Shown: positions 26,675 through 36,894 of the stretch, piece after piece
Position numbering within the stretch: position 1 is the stretch's first letter
Layout: the number at the start of each line of letters is the position of its first letter
The notes under the pieces: model-generated
What the model was told of the DNA's origin: nothing
Databases searched by the model: none
The model's input: only the letters and a program-made list of their open reading frames with translations
Position numbers and translations under genes: made by a program
NCBI RefSeq assembly: GCF_000972845.2
Contig: NC_040012.1
Location: 11,406,930-11,470,929, forward strand
DNA length: 64,000 nt
Source of the DNA: Larimichthys crocea
Taxonomy: Eukaryota; Chordata; Actinopteri; Sciaenidae
Reading direction: 5' to 3'

Positions 26675-27772
26675 GTTATGTTTCGTTTCATACGTGGAGA
26701 TCGAGTAACAAGTCAAGGGACTAAAAACATGAAATGGCCAACACCAAATGGCAGACATTAATAAATGGATTAAACGATTATGAAGGAATGAGTGGGATGG
26801 AATTAAGTATAAAAAATGCCGTAGTATTCATCTAAATTCCTAAACCGTGTGCTTTTCAACACAAATAGAGACAGACAGCCTGAAGACTTCAGGACACTAC
26901 AGACAGATTACAAAACAGATCGTTTATTGACCATGGAAGCACTAGGAAAGAATAATGTGTACTGTGCTGACACCTAGTGGCCGAGGACAGTTATGGTAAA
27001 TTCTGGCTTGAAATGATTGTGGTTGGTGAAATTGATTTGTGAGAGGTGAAAAGATGGAGTGATACGATTTCTTTGTAGTAAAGCTTTGAGTTTTATTTAC
27101 TTACTTAAAAAAAAAAAGAAGTCAGATATTTTAAGGGGTCTTTTCTAGTAAACTACTTAATATTTTTGTAATCAGACTTAATTTGGGCCAATAATTCTGA
27201 ACCAAATTTATTTTTACTTAGTAAACTACACATATCAAAAGGATTTTTTTCTTCTTTTCAAGAGTCCCAATGCCAGTGCCACAAACGTGACAAATGTTAC
27301 TTTTATATCTGATTACAAGTGGACTAGATTATATTTATATTAGAACAAAATAGCTCGTTTGTAATGACTAAAGTGAGCCTGATTTTGATCCATCAAAGCT
27401 TGTCTACTGATGACATTAAGGCATATTTTCTTTCATTGAGTACTTCTATTGAAATTCCCCAAATCAACATAAAGTGAACTACTTACAAGAGTATGGGTAA
27501 AAAACACGACAGGCTTTCTGAATGGCAGCCTGCTGTCTATCAGTGAGTAGCAGGACTTTTAGAGAACTAACACAGATTTTATTTTTTAAACGGACAAGGC
27601 TCGGAAAGGGACATCCTCGATATTGTTGTGTGGATGAAATATTTTCTCTTTCTTGTTGTTTTGTAAAATGGCAAAAAAAGGTTTGGCACTGCGAGTCTTC
27701 CTCTCCTTAGCCCATCGCACTCTTCAAGTGTCACTGAAGAAATGTCGACATCGCCCTGTTAACTTTCCGTCC

Positions 27773-27840
27773 CCTCCTCCTCCTCCTCCTCTGCTTCCTC
27801 CTCCTCCTCCTTCTTTCCTCCCTCGCCCTCCCTCCTCCCA
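27773..27840. repeat. (CCT)n tract, reads (GGA)n in the sense direction just after the alternative stop
   Basis: Runs of CCTCCTCCT interrupted by CTGCTTC and CTTTC. In the sense direction it is a GGA-rich purine tract starting about 20 nt after the TGA of the alternative last exon, complementary to the tract at 28,116-28,143. Confidence 0.85.
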
Positions 27841-27858
27841 CCCTCGGCTCGCTGCTCC

Positions 27859-27993
27859 TCAGAAGGTCATGAGCTGAAACTCCCGCTCGGCTTGCCACTC
27901 CGGCACCCACACTGGGTAGGTGGCGTGCTTCGGCATCTCCATGACGCGGACGGGGAGAGGCTCATTTCTCTGGTGGACATGGTTAGTCACTAC
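27859..27993 (-). CDS. agap3: Alternative terminal coding exon (44 codons + TGA), CRAG-like short isoform
   Basis: A pyrimidine-rich stretch ending CCCCCCTGCTAG precedes 27,993. Reading in phase 0, which is exactly the phase left by the 29,538 donor, gives 44 residues: VVTNHVHQRNEPLPVRVMEM, PKHATYPVWVPEWQAEREFQ, LMTF, then TGA at 27,861-27,859. The peptide is rich in Trp, Pro, Met and His and is not low-complexity. Used as last exon it yields a protein of about 349 residues with the short first exon, or about 837 with the long one, containing the GTPase-like domain but no PH, ArfGAP or ankyrin. Mammalian AGAP3 has such a short form, CRAG, with a unique C-terminus; I infer this is its equivalent but cannot recall the CRAG tail well enough to compare residues. 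Confidence 0.75.
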   Translation of the reverse strand, partial: VVTNHVHQRNEPLPVRVMEMPKHATYPVWVPEWQAEREFQLMTF

Positions 27994-29537
27994 CTAGCAG
28001 GGGGGAAGGGAGACAACAAGGGGAGCTAGCACACAGCCTGTACTGCTCAGAGGCCACAAAGCCTGCAGCTTCCACAGCAGCTGGGGTAACAGGGTGAAGG
28101 CAGTAGGAGGAAACAGAGGAGGAGGAGGAGGAAGAGGAGGGGGTAGATAGGGAGGTTAGAGAAGGAGTTAGTTAGAAAGAGATGGGGGAGAAGGAAGCAG
28201 ACGGGGAAGAAGACAACAGGGAAAGAGCTGAAGCAGAGGAAGACAGGTGGATGAGAGGGGACATTTTAGAGGTGGGGGAGGGCGGATGTACCAGGGAGGA
28301 GAGATGTAATCTCACATGGCCTGACCTCCGTCTCATGAAGCTCACAAAGTTCTGGAGAAAACTTTCAGATAACCGAACCTTTGGAAAAGCTGACTCAGCC
28401 ATTAAGTTAGTTTGAAAACACACGCTGACTCTTTTGGAGATACAAACAGGCTCTCTGTGGAATTATTACATTGATTTGAAGAATAACAACTCCATTTTTG
28501 GCAGAATTTCTCCAGACCTCCCTAAGCTTGAAGAGGCCGAGGTCTGGCTACATGAGATTAGGAAAGGCTTAGCAGCAAAGAAGAAGGCTGGTGTAGGAGG
28601 GGAGAGAGAGGAGGAAAGGGGGGAGCAGGCTGGGTAGAAGAAGAGGGCAGAGGCTACAAGTAAAAGACAAGTTTAGGACAGCTAAGGAAATTAGAGTGGT
28701 TAGTGCACACATATGCTATTGGTTAGAGCAAAGGGCAAATACGACAGGACACGGGGTAAAGAGGAGGCAGACAGGGGTTGGGATACTGGTGTCGTAGTGA
28801 ATCTTGGTGGTTGAGATCGGATTTGGGCCAGAGTAGAAGTAAGTGGGATGAGGACTTGGACTGGGAGTTATCTAGATTCAGCAAGATGGTTTCGTGGCTG
28901 GGAGAGCGTTTCTATCTGGAACGTTGGAGTGTTGGAGGGTGCGGGGCATGCGTTATTAGCAGCGTGTAAACAGGGCATTGGCTGGCTCGGACTTTTAGTT
29001 TAGCTTGGTCGGGCAGGAGAGGTGGCATTGGCGGTTTGTCGCTGCCGTCTCCTCCCCGAAAGGGATGTCACTGCAAAGAAAGGATCTAGTAAAAATAAGA
29101 GGGGTGGGGGAAGGTGGGGAGGGGGGGTCAAAGATTTAGACAGTGCAGAGGGCCTAGTTTGCCATGGGTGAGATGAGAAACTTAATCCATGTGCACTACA
29201 TCCAATTAGAAAAAGGAAAAGGACATGAAAAGAGTTGACGTTATTTTTTCCACAGTGCTTATCTTTGATATTTGCTTCGAACGAAGGGTTAGCTTTTTTC
29301 TCTTTTTTTTTTTTGGAGCATTTCGGGGATCTAATATAATTTCTATTTAGTCTTTTTCTCCTTTGCCCATTGTGCTGTGTGAACATGACGCTTTCTTTGC
29401 CTGCATCGGAGGCAGGAGAGGTGGCTTTGATTGCATTTCGAGCTACCTGTCTCCCTCTGGTGGACAAAGTGTTTTTGGCAACATGCCTTCTAGTAGTGTG
29501 AGTGGGTGTTGCTTTGCATCAGCTGTCGCATACTTAC
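27994..29537 (-). other. Intron before the alternative terminal exon
   Basis: About 1.5 kb. Purine-rich on the plus strand (pyrimidine-rich in sense) across 28,080-28,310 and 29,090-29,130, including a (GGA)n run. A 155-codon minus-strand frame at 29,000-29,467 carries homopolymer-driven residues and no family similarity, so it is not called. Confidence 0.65.
28116..28143. repeat. (GGA)n tract, reads (CCT)n upstream of the alternative acceptor
   Basis: GAGGAGGAGGAGGAGGAAGAGG on the plus strand, about 120-150 nt upstream (sense) of the acceptor at 27,993. Confidence 0.85.
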
Positions 29538-29693
29538 TGTGAAAATGTTGGAGCGGCGCTTTGACTGCTTGCGGATGGGCGTGGGTGTGTTGGAGGCGGC
29601 GATGGTCTCAATGCGCATCTCCCGCTGACTTATGCTGGGGGTGGAGGGAACAGAGGAGGAGTAGTCGCTGAATGCACCCCCACCATTGGCCGC
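29538..29693 (-). CDS. agap3: Ser/Pro linker exon before the alternative end
   Basis: Acceptor TTCCCCAG before 29,693; donor TTCACA then GTAAGTA. Exactly 52 codons in phase 0 at both ends: AANGGGAFSDYSSSVPSTPS, ISQREMRIETIAASNTPTPI and RKQSKRRSNIFT. SDYSSSVPSTPSISQRE and TPTPIRKQSKRRSNIF are conserved AGAP3 sequences, with a basic cluster KQSKRRS that could act in nuclear import or membrane contact (inference). Two downstream acceptors fit this phase-0 donor: the alternative last exon at 27,993 and the PH-leading exon at 24,432, so this is the branch point between short and full-length forms. Confidence 0.97.
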
Positions 29694-29890
29694 CTGGGGA
29701 AGGAGAGAGATTAAGAGGGACCGACGGAAACAAAAGGAAAGGACGACGAGAGAGAGAATGAAAGGCAGAAAAGGAGAGGGAATAAAAACAATAAAACAAG
29801 CAGGTAAATTTAGGAGACTGTGAATATGATGTGGTGATTTGATTCCTCTTTCTAATAAAAGAAGTTATGATCATGCAAAGAGTTACATAA

Positions 29891-29946
<56 letters not shown>

Positions 29947-30027
29947 CTGGAGACTTCTTTACATAACAGTTAATAAAGTAACTACAGGTTCAGTAAGTAA
30001 AACTGTCTTGGATGATTTGGCTCTCAC
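29694..30027 (-). other. Short intron containing a long (GT)n array
   Basis: 334 bases, one of the shortest introns in the gene. About a sixth is the dinucleotide array at 29,895-29,947, which reads (CA)n in the sense direction. Nothing else is recognised. Confidence 0.85.
29895..29947. repeat. (GT)n(CG)n microsatellite
   Basis: About 22 uninterrupted TG units followed by CGCGCGC; alternating purine-pyrimidine throughout, so potentially Z-forming. Confidence 0.95.
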
Positions 30028-30155
30028 CTGGTTAATGTGAACAGAGGGGATAGACGCAGCGGGGACTGATGAGTGGCTGGGAGAGTTAGGGAGAGATTTG
30101 CATGGACCAATAGAGAGCTGCTGCTTTTTCCTCATGGCCACAACCTTCTGGGCAA
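30028..30155 (-). CDS. agap3: End of GTPase-like domain and start of Ser/Pro linker
   Basis: Acceptor TCCTCTCCAG before 30,155; donor AACCAG then GTGAGAG. The split Val codon is completed from the preceding exon, then AQKVVAMRKKQQLSIGPCKS and LPNSPSHSSVPAASIPSVHI NQ. VAQK(I/V)VA.RKKQQL is the C-terminal helix of the centaurin-gamma GTPase-like domain. CKSLPNSPSHS is a conserved linker with SP dipeptides. AASIPSVHINQ matches AGAP3 (human, from memory: AASIPAVHINQ) and differs from AGAP1. Exit is phase 0. Confidence 0.97.
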
Positions 30156-33100
30156 CTGGAGAGGAGAATGACAAAGACACAGTAACAGACTGTTCATTAA
30201 TCCTGTTAAATGCTCATATAAATTATTTCCAGTAAAAGGACTGGTTGGGGGACTGGTTCATTAAGCAAAGAGAACGTAGAAACCAGAATCACCAGAATAA
30301 TGTGGCTCCATTTTGACTTTGTTGAGTGAAAGTGGATAAAGTTACCTAAAATAAGCTACAATAATTTCATTTGAATAATTTTCCTTCAGTATCTCCGTTT
30401 ACAAAAGACTTGGACTATGACTTAGATGACTTAGTGCAGTTAATAATCAATACACAGTAGATAAACTGGTGGTCGTTCAACTAATATGTAAAAGGCACCT
30501 TTCTATAATAGTTCCAAATAATAAAAAATAAAATAGAGATATTTGTGAGATTTAAAAAAATAACATATTTAAACAATTTCTATTAACTAGCCATGCAGAC
30601 AGATTGCTTTGGTTTTATTTGCAAATATTATGTTAAGAGTCCTGCCGCTCATGTTAGAGAATGATAAGTTACAGGTAAAATATTAGCACATGCTTTCAGA
30701 AAATATGTGGGTGACCCTTTAATAGTATTTTGTGTTTGCATGAAGGACTTGTGTAAAGCATCTACACACAGATGATGTTCACAGTTAGAAGAAAAACAAG
30801 TTATGGACATGCATATATATCGAATAATAGCTCTTGATGAGCTTTTTCTTACCCTTGAAAGGGTGAATTAGTTGAGTTATTAAAAAAAAAAACCCACACA
30901 AAACACTGAACTATTCAGGGCTAAGTGGACCTAAGTGCACTTACAAGATGTTCAATAAATGTCGAAATATTGCTCATAAAGCTTCATAAGCATGTAAATG
31001 GCAATATAGTTAAACATTAAAGACTGAATTTAATTAACATATACAGGACAAAGTATGGTAAGTTGGTCAAATGTTATTTATGCCCCCCTCTTTAGCATTT
31101 TAAGCTGTTTAATTTTCAAAGTTTTCACGTTCACTTGAGATACTGTCAAAATTTCTACCTTCATTTAGGACTGCTGTAAATGTGGGTGCACACAACTAAG
31201 GGCGACTACAGCTGCAAGTTTACACATATACATGAACATTAAGACATGTCCATAAAGTCTTTATAATGTGCTAAAAACAGAGAAAGAATGTATTTATAAA
31301 CAGAAAAGTAACAGTATATAAATCAAATGAAGCTCAACAAAGTAAGCAAAGTTAATTCCAGCCAGACGAAGAGGCATATATGAGGAAATTATCACAACAA
31401 CCTTGGACTATTTGTTTTCCAGTCAGGTAATAAGCAACATACTGCAAGCTGGATTATACATATCTCCTGGGAGAAAAAAAAAAAAAGCAACCTCTATTTT
31501 CAAGGAAAGTAATCAAACAAAATGATACTTGCAATTTTTTCCCTATCATTCACTGAGCTCTACAGAGTGATGTTAGCCAAATGAGAACGTTGTCGCCATC
31601 TGAACAACCTGATTTGCCATGCAATTGGTGCAGCCCGTCATTTAATTCGCAGCACACACGAGTGAGAGGCTAGGTGGAGCGGGAGAGAGGGAAGGAGGGA
31701 GGGAGGGAGGGAGGTGATGTTCACGGCTGTGTGACGTGAATTAGCACTGAGGGAAAGAGAAATGATTTGAAGTTGCGCTGACAGCTGGGACCATAACGCC
31801 CGGCTGCCTGCTACAGCATGGCAAATAGAGAAAGAAGGCAGGAGTGATACAGAGCGACTTCTCCAGGCAGCCAGCACTCCTTCATCTCTTTTAATTATTT
31901 CAAATTGGGCTTCAGGAAGCAATTAAGGCAGAGAGGAAAGACAACGTGCCTGTGCATCAAGTCAATGAAATGCAAAGTGAACGTTGTGTTACATATTCAG
32001 ATGTTTTGTGAAGGGATGACAGGCTTTCAAAAGGAGTTGCAGCCTTAGGGGATAATGTGCCTAGGATGAAGCAGCCAAGTTTCCAAATGACAGTTTCATG
32101 ACTTCAATTATGGATTCAGGGGAAAAAACTCAAGACTTTCCAAATACTTCTGAGAAACATTAAGAGGGCATTTCAGCATTTATATACAACTGGAAATTAA
32201 CTGGTCTCTAGCTTAGAGCTGCACATTTATATGAAATCCTACTTCATGATATTAGCTTCCATGATGAATAATTGACAATTGCGTTTATTTCATCCAACAT
32301 GCACGTTGCATCATTAATTGAAGTGAGCCTGTTAATGTGCATTGCCAATAATAGCAACTGAGCGCACAGCATAAAGAACATTACTGTAATTAATAATAAT
32401 ATATAATTAATATAATAAAACACTCTACATGCATGTTGCTAGCAATAACTCATGAACAGCATGAATCACTTTACAATTAGCAGAGAGTGAAGAGAAAAAC
32501 AAAACATCATAATTAGTCAGTTTCGGCACAAATTCTGCTCGTTCAACAGAGCGAACACACTGAAGTTTTCAAAAAAAGACGTTGATCTAAAATTATCGAG
32601 TTGACCTAATGTTTTGTCAGAAGATATGACTGATGAATGACCTCGTAGTTTTGAACATAATTAAGTTAGACATAAGACATTATTTGACCCTGAATCATTG
32701 TTCATATAAATGCTGCAAGAAATTGTCAAGAAATCCTGCTGCCTTTTCGTCCAACTTTGCTGAAGCTGTTCATTTAAACTGTGTCTAGATTCTGAACACA
32801 GCCTTTGGGGTTTGCTTTGTTTTACTGAGGCATGATAATATGGAAATAAGGCAAAAATGAGAGCTGCAACCAACAACAATTAACTAAAGGTTAATTTGTT
32901 TGTTATTATTCCTTTCTCTGTCAGAATAGTCACAATGACTAGTTGACATTTTGAAATTGGTTATGTGTGACAAAATATTCACCTTGAGAAATTCAAACAG
33001 GAGAATTTTGTTGTTTTACAAATTACTTACAAACAATTGATCAATTATAAAAAATAATTCCATGTCATGCCACTCGGCTCGACAGATGTTTTTACTTACA

Positions 33101-33268
33101 AAAGGAACAAATACAGTTCAGCACAGCCAAGTTATCAACTATGTCTCATGTAGCAGTAGGTGGTAAACCAGTGAAGTGTGCTGCACTCTAAACCATCATC
33201 AACATATCAAATGTACACCTTGTACTTCCTGTCTAACCCATCTCCACTTTTTTTGACACCCCTCTCAC
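30156..33268 (-). other. Intron; mostly AT-rich, nothing coding
   Basis: About 3.1 kb. A (GGGA)n tract lies at 31,681-31,714 inside a less AT-rich block (31,630-31,960). TAAT-rich stretches lie around 32,240-32,420. No exon-like frame on either strand. Confidence 0.65.
31681..31714. repeat. (GGGA)n tract
   Basis: Five GGGA-type units following an imperfect GA-rich run. Confidence 0.9.
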
Positions 33269-33403
33269 CGTCCTGGAAGACTCTCTCCACGTTCAGGCCA
33301 TAGGTGGAGCAGGTCTCATAATATGTGCAGCGCTTCAAGTCGTTTGACAACTTTCTAGCCCGCGAGTCATCAATCACTCTGGGGTTGGCAGCACTGATTG
33401 CAT
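33269..33403 (-). CDS. agap3: GTPase-like domain exon, G5 region and last helix
   Basis: Acceptor ACCCTCTTAG before 33,403; donor GACG then GTGAGA. Encodes [34 protein letters not shown] and [11 protein letters not shown]. The family sequence at the G5 position is ETCAT; here codon TCC gives ETCST, an Ala-to-Ser change in the loop equivalent to the Ras SAK motif. The remainder matches AGAP1/AGAP3 closely. Enters and leaves in phase 1. Confidence 0.97.
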
Positions 33404-33890
33404 CTAAGAGGGTGAGAAAACATATTACTCAAACATTTAATAACAGGTGATGTTCTGTAATTTGTTACTGTTAATACATTTCACCAAAAAAACAACACTG
33501 AACAGGCTTAATCATTCCCGGAAACAGCTGGGCACTGGAGTCTTGAACAAACTTTAACAAACATTTGTTGGGGACTATCCGGCTGTATGTAAAATAAACT
33601 ACAGTGCCTCATTGTAATGAAAGAACATGTCACCAACAGTGTGAGAGATCTATTACACACAGAGATAAGGTACTGAATTTCAGGTTTTGGTTACACATAC
33701 AATATGTACTGGAAAGATTCATTAATTTTTAGTTTTGGTAGTGGGATTTGTTGACATTACAATAATATTCTCTAAGAGTAAAGACAATTTAACAACAGAG
33801 TTCTTCTTGTGTAAAGTGTGACGTTCCAGTATGGAGAAAGCAATAACTTAACAAAACATATATACAGTATATAAGATGTAGGGCAAGTAC
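33404..33890 (-). other. Intron between the G4 and G5 exons
   Basis: 487 bases, AT-rich, no repeat or motif recognised beyond the splice sites. Confidence 0.8.
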
Positions 33891-34032
33891 CTTGTGTTCC
33901 AACGAGGACCATGGGGACCTCAGCTGTGTTCCTGTAGCTGGATAGGCGCAAGAAGTAATTGTAGACTGTCTGGAAGCTGATCTCATCCTCCAGGCTAAAG
34001 ACGAAAACCACCGCATCAACCCAGGCGGCAAA
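33891..34032 (-). CDS. agap3: GTPase-like domain exon, core strands through G4
   Basis: Acceptor CTGTCCTCAG before 34,032; donor ACAAG then GTACTT. Encodes [40 protein letters not shown] and MVLVGTQ, 47 codons plus one base. [16 protein letters not shown] is the hydrophobic central strand of the Ras-like fold and is the AGAP3 version. VGTQD, completed in the next exon, occupies the NKxD (G4) position; the change from NK to TQ is normal for this family and goes with low nucleotide affinity or an unusual GTPase cycle. Confidence 0.97.
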
Positions 34033-34572
34033 CTGAGGACAGAGCAGAGGTGGTATAATATGTTGAAGCACTGTGAAATATGAGCAGCCTCATTATTGCA
34101 TATGAAAATTCAGACAACTGTTTTGTTTTTCTTCTTCTTTCAGTCATAGGCTGCACCTGGAACAAAAATACTATTTTGCTTATTGTTACTTTATTTGGAT
34201 GTTTGAGCTTCACTGTCCAGAATGATGTGCGTGCAGAGTTTGACACTGGAAGTTTGAGACGTGTCCAAACTACGTCACAAGTAGCCAATCATGATCTAAA
34301 TATGCATTGTATAAGTTTCATTTAACATTTTCTGTGGAGTATTTAAACTCTTAACAATGAGCATATTCATAGATTCTTAGTTCTTTAATGAGGGATGTAA
34401 ATTAAGTTGTGTTTTCAACAAGGTAATTGAACTTTTTTTGTGGGAAAACTACGAGACACAATTTATTTTAAATATTTTTATGTCCTAAAACATGTTTTAA
34501 ATGAAGACTGCTTGTAATGTGTCCCTGAAATAGGCCATGTTGTTGCTTTTTGGGGCTGATGTTCACATCTAA

Positions 34573-34592
34573 GGACAGTAGGGGGCAGTGTA
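34573..34592 (+). promoter_or_regulatory. Candidate CTCF-type site
   Basis: GGACAGTAGGGGGCAGTG fits the CTCF core (CCASYAGRKGGCRSY) closely, with the invariant AGGGGGCAG part intact. By-eye call. Confidence 0.45.
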
Positions 34593-35624
34593 GCAACAGC
34601 CATAGTACACAAAGTGTGTTGTTTTCAGACAAGATAGCAGTACATGACAGTGAATGATCAAACACTACTACTATATTCTTATCTGTATTCCCACTGCTAT
34701 CATAATCTAGGAATCTTTGTATTTGCTGCACCATATACATTCATAATATCTGTGTAGTTTATGATCAAACCGAGGAGAAATGTTTCCCTTGAGTGGAGGA
34801 AATCAATCCTAATCACCATCCATTGTAGGAGAGAAGCTAAGCAGAACTCACAGTAGTAGTAACAGTGACAATGAAGTGATAACTATTCCCTTGTATCGCC
34901 CTCTTCTTCATTCAGCTTTCAGATCTCGCTTAGACCCCCAAAGGGAATGAATGAATGGCAAATCAAGCCTCCAAGCCACAACTCTACTTAGCCTCCTGTG
35001 AGTGTGAACATAATGGAGGCCTTTAATTATGCCACTAATTATACAGGCAGCTGACAACTGAGCAGAACGCATTTCTATTCCCTAATCTTACTGAGCGTAA
35101 TGCAAACGTAAATCAGAGCTTTGCCAGGCCAGGTATGAGTAGATTCTAATAGGAACGCATGGGAAATTCACCCTGAGCTTACATGTGACCAGAAACATTA
35201 AATCTTGTGAATGAAGCCACAAGCGAGGTTTGTATTCTCAGGTGTTTGGGTATAGTTTGTTTTATTGAATCTAGATTCCAGATTCTTGCGTTTCTGCTTC
35301 ATTGATAGTGACTGTCAAGTCAGACAGGAGACACAGGGGAAGTGAAAGGTGCAAGGGCCTGGGCTGAATTTAAACACAGTCCTCTATGGTAAAGACTCAG
35401 CCTTGATACATGGTACACGCTCTGTAAAGGTTAGCTACTAGGGCACCCCCCATTTAAGTTTAGTTTCAGCAGCTACAAAAGACTTTATATTTAAGAAATA
35501 AAACTCCAAGAGTGACACTAAAAAAGACTCTAATCCTACACTACTACTACATATTTGCATGTCAATTAAAGTGCTAAGCAAAGTGAATCCACTGACATTA
35601 CTGTTTGCTAATAAAAAGAAAGGG

Positions 35625-36170
35625 TGTTTGTAGCGGTGGAAAGTAACTAAAGGACATTTACTCAAGTAATATTCTTCATTCTGCATTTCTACTTGCAGCC
35701 AAAACAAACCCAACACATCAACGGTACCATCCGACAAATGTAAGCCCAATATTCAGTCGCCTTTTAACCCCATTTTGGTCTCCTGATGGAAATATCTGTC
35801 TCTGTAATGACTAAATGTTCCACTATTTTTCACCGGCTAGTCGCTACAGTTTGTTTTTATCACAGCTTCTTGCTGAAAAAAGCCATCTGTAGCATCCGGA
35901 GATGAGGCTGCTGAACCAAAACTGTAACGTCATAAAAACAAAACAATGAGCTAAAAGATGCTAAAACGCTTCAGCTGAGCTGAAGAAGGTCATAACCCTC
36001 TGTGAAAATAGCAATATCTCCGTGACAATATCACTTGATCCATTGTTAATATAAAAACACTGCAAACATTAAAAACAGGAGGAGATACTTGTGCTTTTAC
36101 TTTATGCTACTTTGTGTTTAAATTGTAACATTGCAGATTAAGATACAAAACATGATTAACAAATAAAATA
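35625..36170. repeat. Second copy of a teleost dispersed repeat
   Basis: Ordered phrases typical of a repeat I remember from many teleost introns: GTGGAAAGTAACTAA, ACATTTACTCAAGTAA, GGTCTCCTGATGGAAATATC, CACCGGCTAGTCGC, TGTGACAATATCACTTGATCC-like (with CCGTGACAATATC here), TTAATATAAAAACA and AAAAACAGGAGGAG followed by ACTTTATGCTACTTTG. The start phrase is shared with the family of the 13.9-14.4 kb copy. Family name not determined. Confidence 0.6.
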
Positions 36171-36808
36171 TGATCCATTGTTCTAGTCTGAAACCATCAA
36201 TTGGTACACAGTATATAAGACAACTTGAAAACAGGATGATCCAGATACCGTCCAATCATGAATAATGCTCCTATGAATCACTGACTGTTCGGAAAACCCC
36301 GACTGGAAGAAGTAGTATGAGACACAGATGCTCTATCTTAAATAAATCCTTTAAGAGCTGTAAACGGGAGGTAAAACCCAATTCTGTCTAGTAAAACAAG
36401 CACCAGGGAAAACTGAAGACAAGAGACTGATTCTGCTCTGTTGTTGCACAAGGCTTGACGACCAAGAAGAACTTCTTTTGGAAAAACACGAAAGAGTGAC
36501 AAGTCAAGTCTCAGTATCAGAATATCACCTGGCATGTTCTCTGATGAAACTGCACTACTCTTCATAGTAATAGAGCGATTAGGAGCAGTGTTGTCCCTTT
36601 GACCACAAAAATGATTTTGGCTGGGATTACTCATTGATCTGTTGCTGCTGTCCCTTAAGTGCTTTTGCTAGAACAACCACAGAGTGCTGTCACAAAGCTC
36701 CAAACAGACCAGCAGAGATGTAATGGTCTGTCTCAGTTCCTGTCTGCATGACAGTTTTTGTTTGGACACATCTTACTTCATCTTTTTTTGGATCCAGAAC
36801 ATTCTTAC

Positions 36809-36894
36809 CTGCAGTTCTGGAGGCCCTCCTTCATCTCTGATCAGAAGTAGGTAGCTCTGTCCATCCACCACTATTTCTTTCTTGAACCGTCCGC
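36809..36894 (-). CDS. agap3: GTPase-like domain exon with switch II (G3)
   Basis: Acceptor CTTTTTCTTCAG before 36,894; donor CTGCAG then GTAAGAA. The split Gly codon is completed from the preceding exon, then [20 protein letters not shown] and EGGPPELQ follow. RDEGG stands where Ras has DxxG (G3), typical of centaurin-gamma GTPase-like domains. The ending GGPPELQ matches AGAP3 rather than AGAP1 (GGPPEAQ). A (GAA/CTT)n run sits directly on the intron side of the acceptor and forms part of the polypyrimidine tract. Confidence 0.97.

Larger units (their letters stand above)
25395..27858 (-). other. Candidate 3' UTR of the short (CRAG-like) isoform
   Basis: Downstream of the TGA on the minus strand there is first a (GGA)n-type purine tract (plus-strand CCT, 27,773-27,840), then about 2.4 kb of AT-rich sequence without exon-like reading frames. 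AATAAA on the minus strand occurs at 26,923-26,928 and, followed by nothing gene-like, at 25,401-25,406; the latter is my preferred end. The extent is inferred from these hexamers alone. A (TTTG)n run (26,646-26,674), a poly-T run near 26,515-26,530 and a weak CTCF-like motif near 26,971 lie inside. Confidence 0.4.
34033..36808 (-). other. Intron with a dispersed repeat copy and a CTCF-like motif
   Basis: About 2.8 kb. Contains the repeat at 35,625-36,170 and the motif at 34,573-34,592. The remainder is AT-rich with no exon-like frame. Confidence 0.65.

Noticed and set aside
27522..27877. Plus-strand frames with poly-Pro (CCTCCTCCT)
   Set aside because: Low-complexity readings of the CCT tract within the candidate 3' UTR; the supported frame here is on the other strand.
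29000..29467. 155-codon minus-strand frame next to an agap3 exon
   Set aside because: It is driven by Lys runs from a poly-T stretch and by low-complexity Pro/Ser sequence. No phase-compatible acceptor plus conserved residues, so read as intron.
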